Positions 63,720 to 64,000 of a stretch of 64,000 bases of DNA are shown one piece after another. Location of the stretch: assembly GCF_007004765.1 (NCBI RefSeq), contig NZ_VIKR01000003.1, positions 248,001-312,000 of the forward strand, given 5' to 3'. Positions within the stretch are counted from its first letter, which is position 1. Each line of letters begins with the position of its first letter. The notes beneath the pieces are model-generated. The model did not search any database, was not told where the DNA came from, and was given only the letters and a program-made list of their open reading frames with translations. Source of the DNA: Aliikangiella marina. GTDB taxonomy: Bacteria; Pseudomonadota; Gammaproteobacteria; Enterobacterales; Kangiellaceae. The position numbers were made by a program, and so were the translations under genes.

Positions 63720-64000
63720 TTATTTCATTAGATAGTCGATTTTGGGCAATGCGTAGTTTTTAATCTTGATTTGCTCAGCCTGTGCTTTTAATTTCATTCT
63801 ATTGATAGCGGCAACAAATGCGGTCTCATTAAATAATGATTTGAAAACTTTGGATGTTTCGAGAAAACGGTAATCTAAAAAACCGAGTTCTTCAGCCTTC
63901 AGAATCCTCTCAATTGCGAGCGGCTTGTTATCTTCAGCGATGGCTGAAACTGCGCCTGCAACCCAAAGGTTCGGCCAACTATCCTCAGACAGATTTGGAG
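63720..64000 (-). CDS. C-terminal fragment of a helical repeat protein, truncated at the window edge
   Basis: Reading the minus strand from the right edge gives an open frame of 92 codons ending with TAA at 63720. It begins PNLSEDSWPNLWVAGAVSAI and includes NKPLAIERILKAEELGFLDY and KVFKSLFNETAFVAAINRMK. The helix-pair pattern and the end (FVAAINRMKLKAQAEQIKI) resemble the C-termini of TPR-bearing winged-helix regulators (CadC-type) or TPR kinases. The start lies outside the window, so the family is uncertain. Confidence 0.6.
   Translation of the reverse strand, partial: PNLSEDSWPNLWVAGAVSAIAEDNKPLAIERILKAEELGFLDYRFLETSKVFKSLFNETAFVAAINRMKLKAQAEQIKIKNYALPKIDYLMK

Noticed and set aside
1-64000. 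tRNA, rRNA or riboswitch genes
   Set aside because: I saw no T-loop-like GGTTCGAATCC, cloverleaf or known riboswitch core, but a covariance-model search would be needed to be sure.

Overview
The window looks like chromosomal DNA of a marine-type gammaproteobacterium of about 40-43% GC. The gene neighbourhoods argS-SPOR/ftsN-hslV-hslU, yhbY<>rlmE-ftsH, rubredoxin<>ubiC-ubiA and kbl-tdh are gammaproteobacterial. The many secreted proteases, the GlyGly-CTERM tail and the kynurenine operon suggest a proteolytic, amino-acid-using bacterium, perhaps a member of Kangiellaceae (Aliikangiella-like). That placement is inference; no rRNA, tRNA, insertion sequence, phage or CRISPR array was seen.

Layout. 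1-3700: end of a surface-polysaccharide cluster (O-antigen ligase-like fragment, flippase, fused GT2-GT4 glycosyltransferase). 3.9-6.6 kb: exported LruC-domain protein and a lipoprotein. 6.7-9.5 kb: large subtilase with Calx-beta repeats and a GlyGly-CTERM tail. 10-15.5 kb: pgi, a lipoprotein, a GT2 enzyme, a NUDIX hydrolase, and a fusion of a WecG/TagA-type glycosyltransferase with a priming sugar-phosphate transferase. 15.6-25 kb: TonB-dependent receptor divergent from a TPR-diguanylate cyclase, a PQQ-type sugar dehydrogenase, and two convergent S9 peptidases. 25-35 kb: housekeeping block (pilU, yhbY, rlmE, ftsH, pdxH, hslUV, SPOR protein, argS, glutaredoxin). 35.7-42.2 kb: a 1521-residue sensor with GGDEF and EAL domains, then a secreted protein made almost wholly of two families of 12- and 11-residue repeats. 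42.4-49.3 kb: yccF, kbl-tdh, a FliL-like protein, rubredoxin, ubiC-ubiA, a CheY-like regulator and a zinc-ribbon/RDD/pilin chimera. 49.5-54 kb: kynurenine operon read leftward (RidA, haaO, cyclase, kynU, kmo). 54.6-58.9 kb: sigma/anti-sigma/YbjQ operon with overlapping start and stop codons, then PhoX and a second cyclase-family enzyme. 59.5-64 kb: multidomain extracellular nuclease, an exported protein of unknown function and the 3' end of a further gene.

The most unusual element is the repeat protein at 40646-42211. It has a signal peptide, about 48 unique residues, about 22 units of REGAIDPxNSxA and 16 units of LGEGDPAKIAR. Differences between units in the second array are mostly synonymous in the plus frame, which supports selection on the protein. 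The two unit types share the skeleton R-x-G-x-x-D-P-x-x-(x)-[LIV]-A and may have a common origin. Its function is unknown.

Several starts were moved on ribosome-binding-site or homology grounds (hslV, pgi, argS, yhbY, the LruC protein, the sigma factor, the sugar dehydrogenase, a lipoprotein and the second cyclase). The rubredoxin gene and the truncated gene at the right edge were found by reading the minus strand directly.
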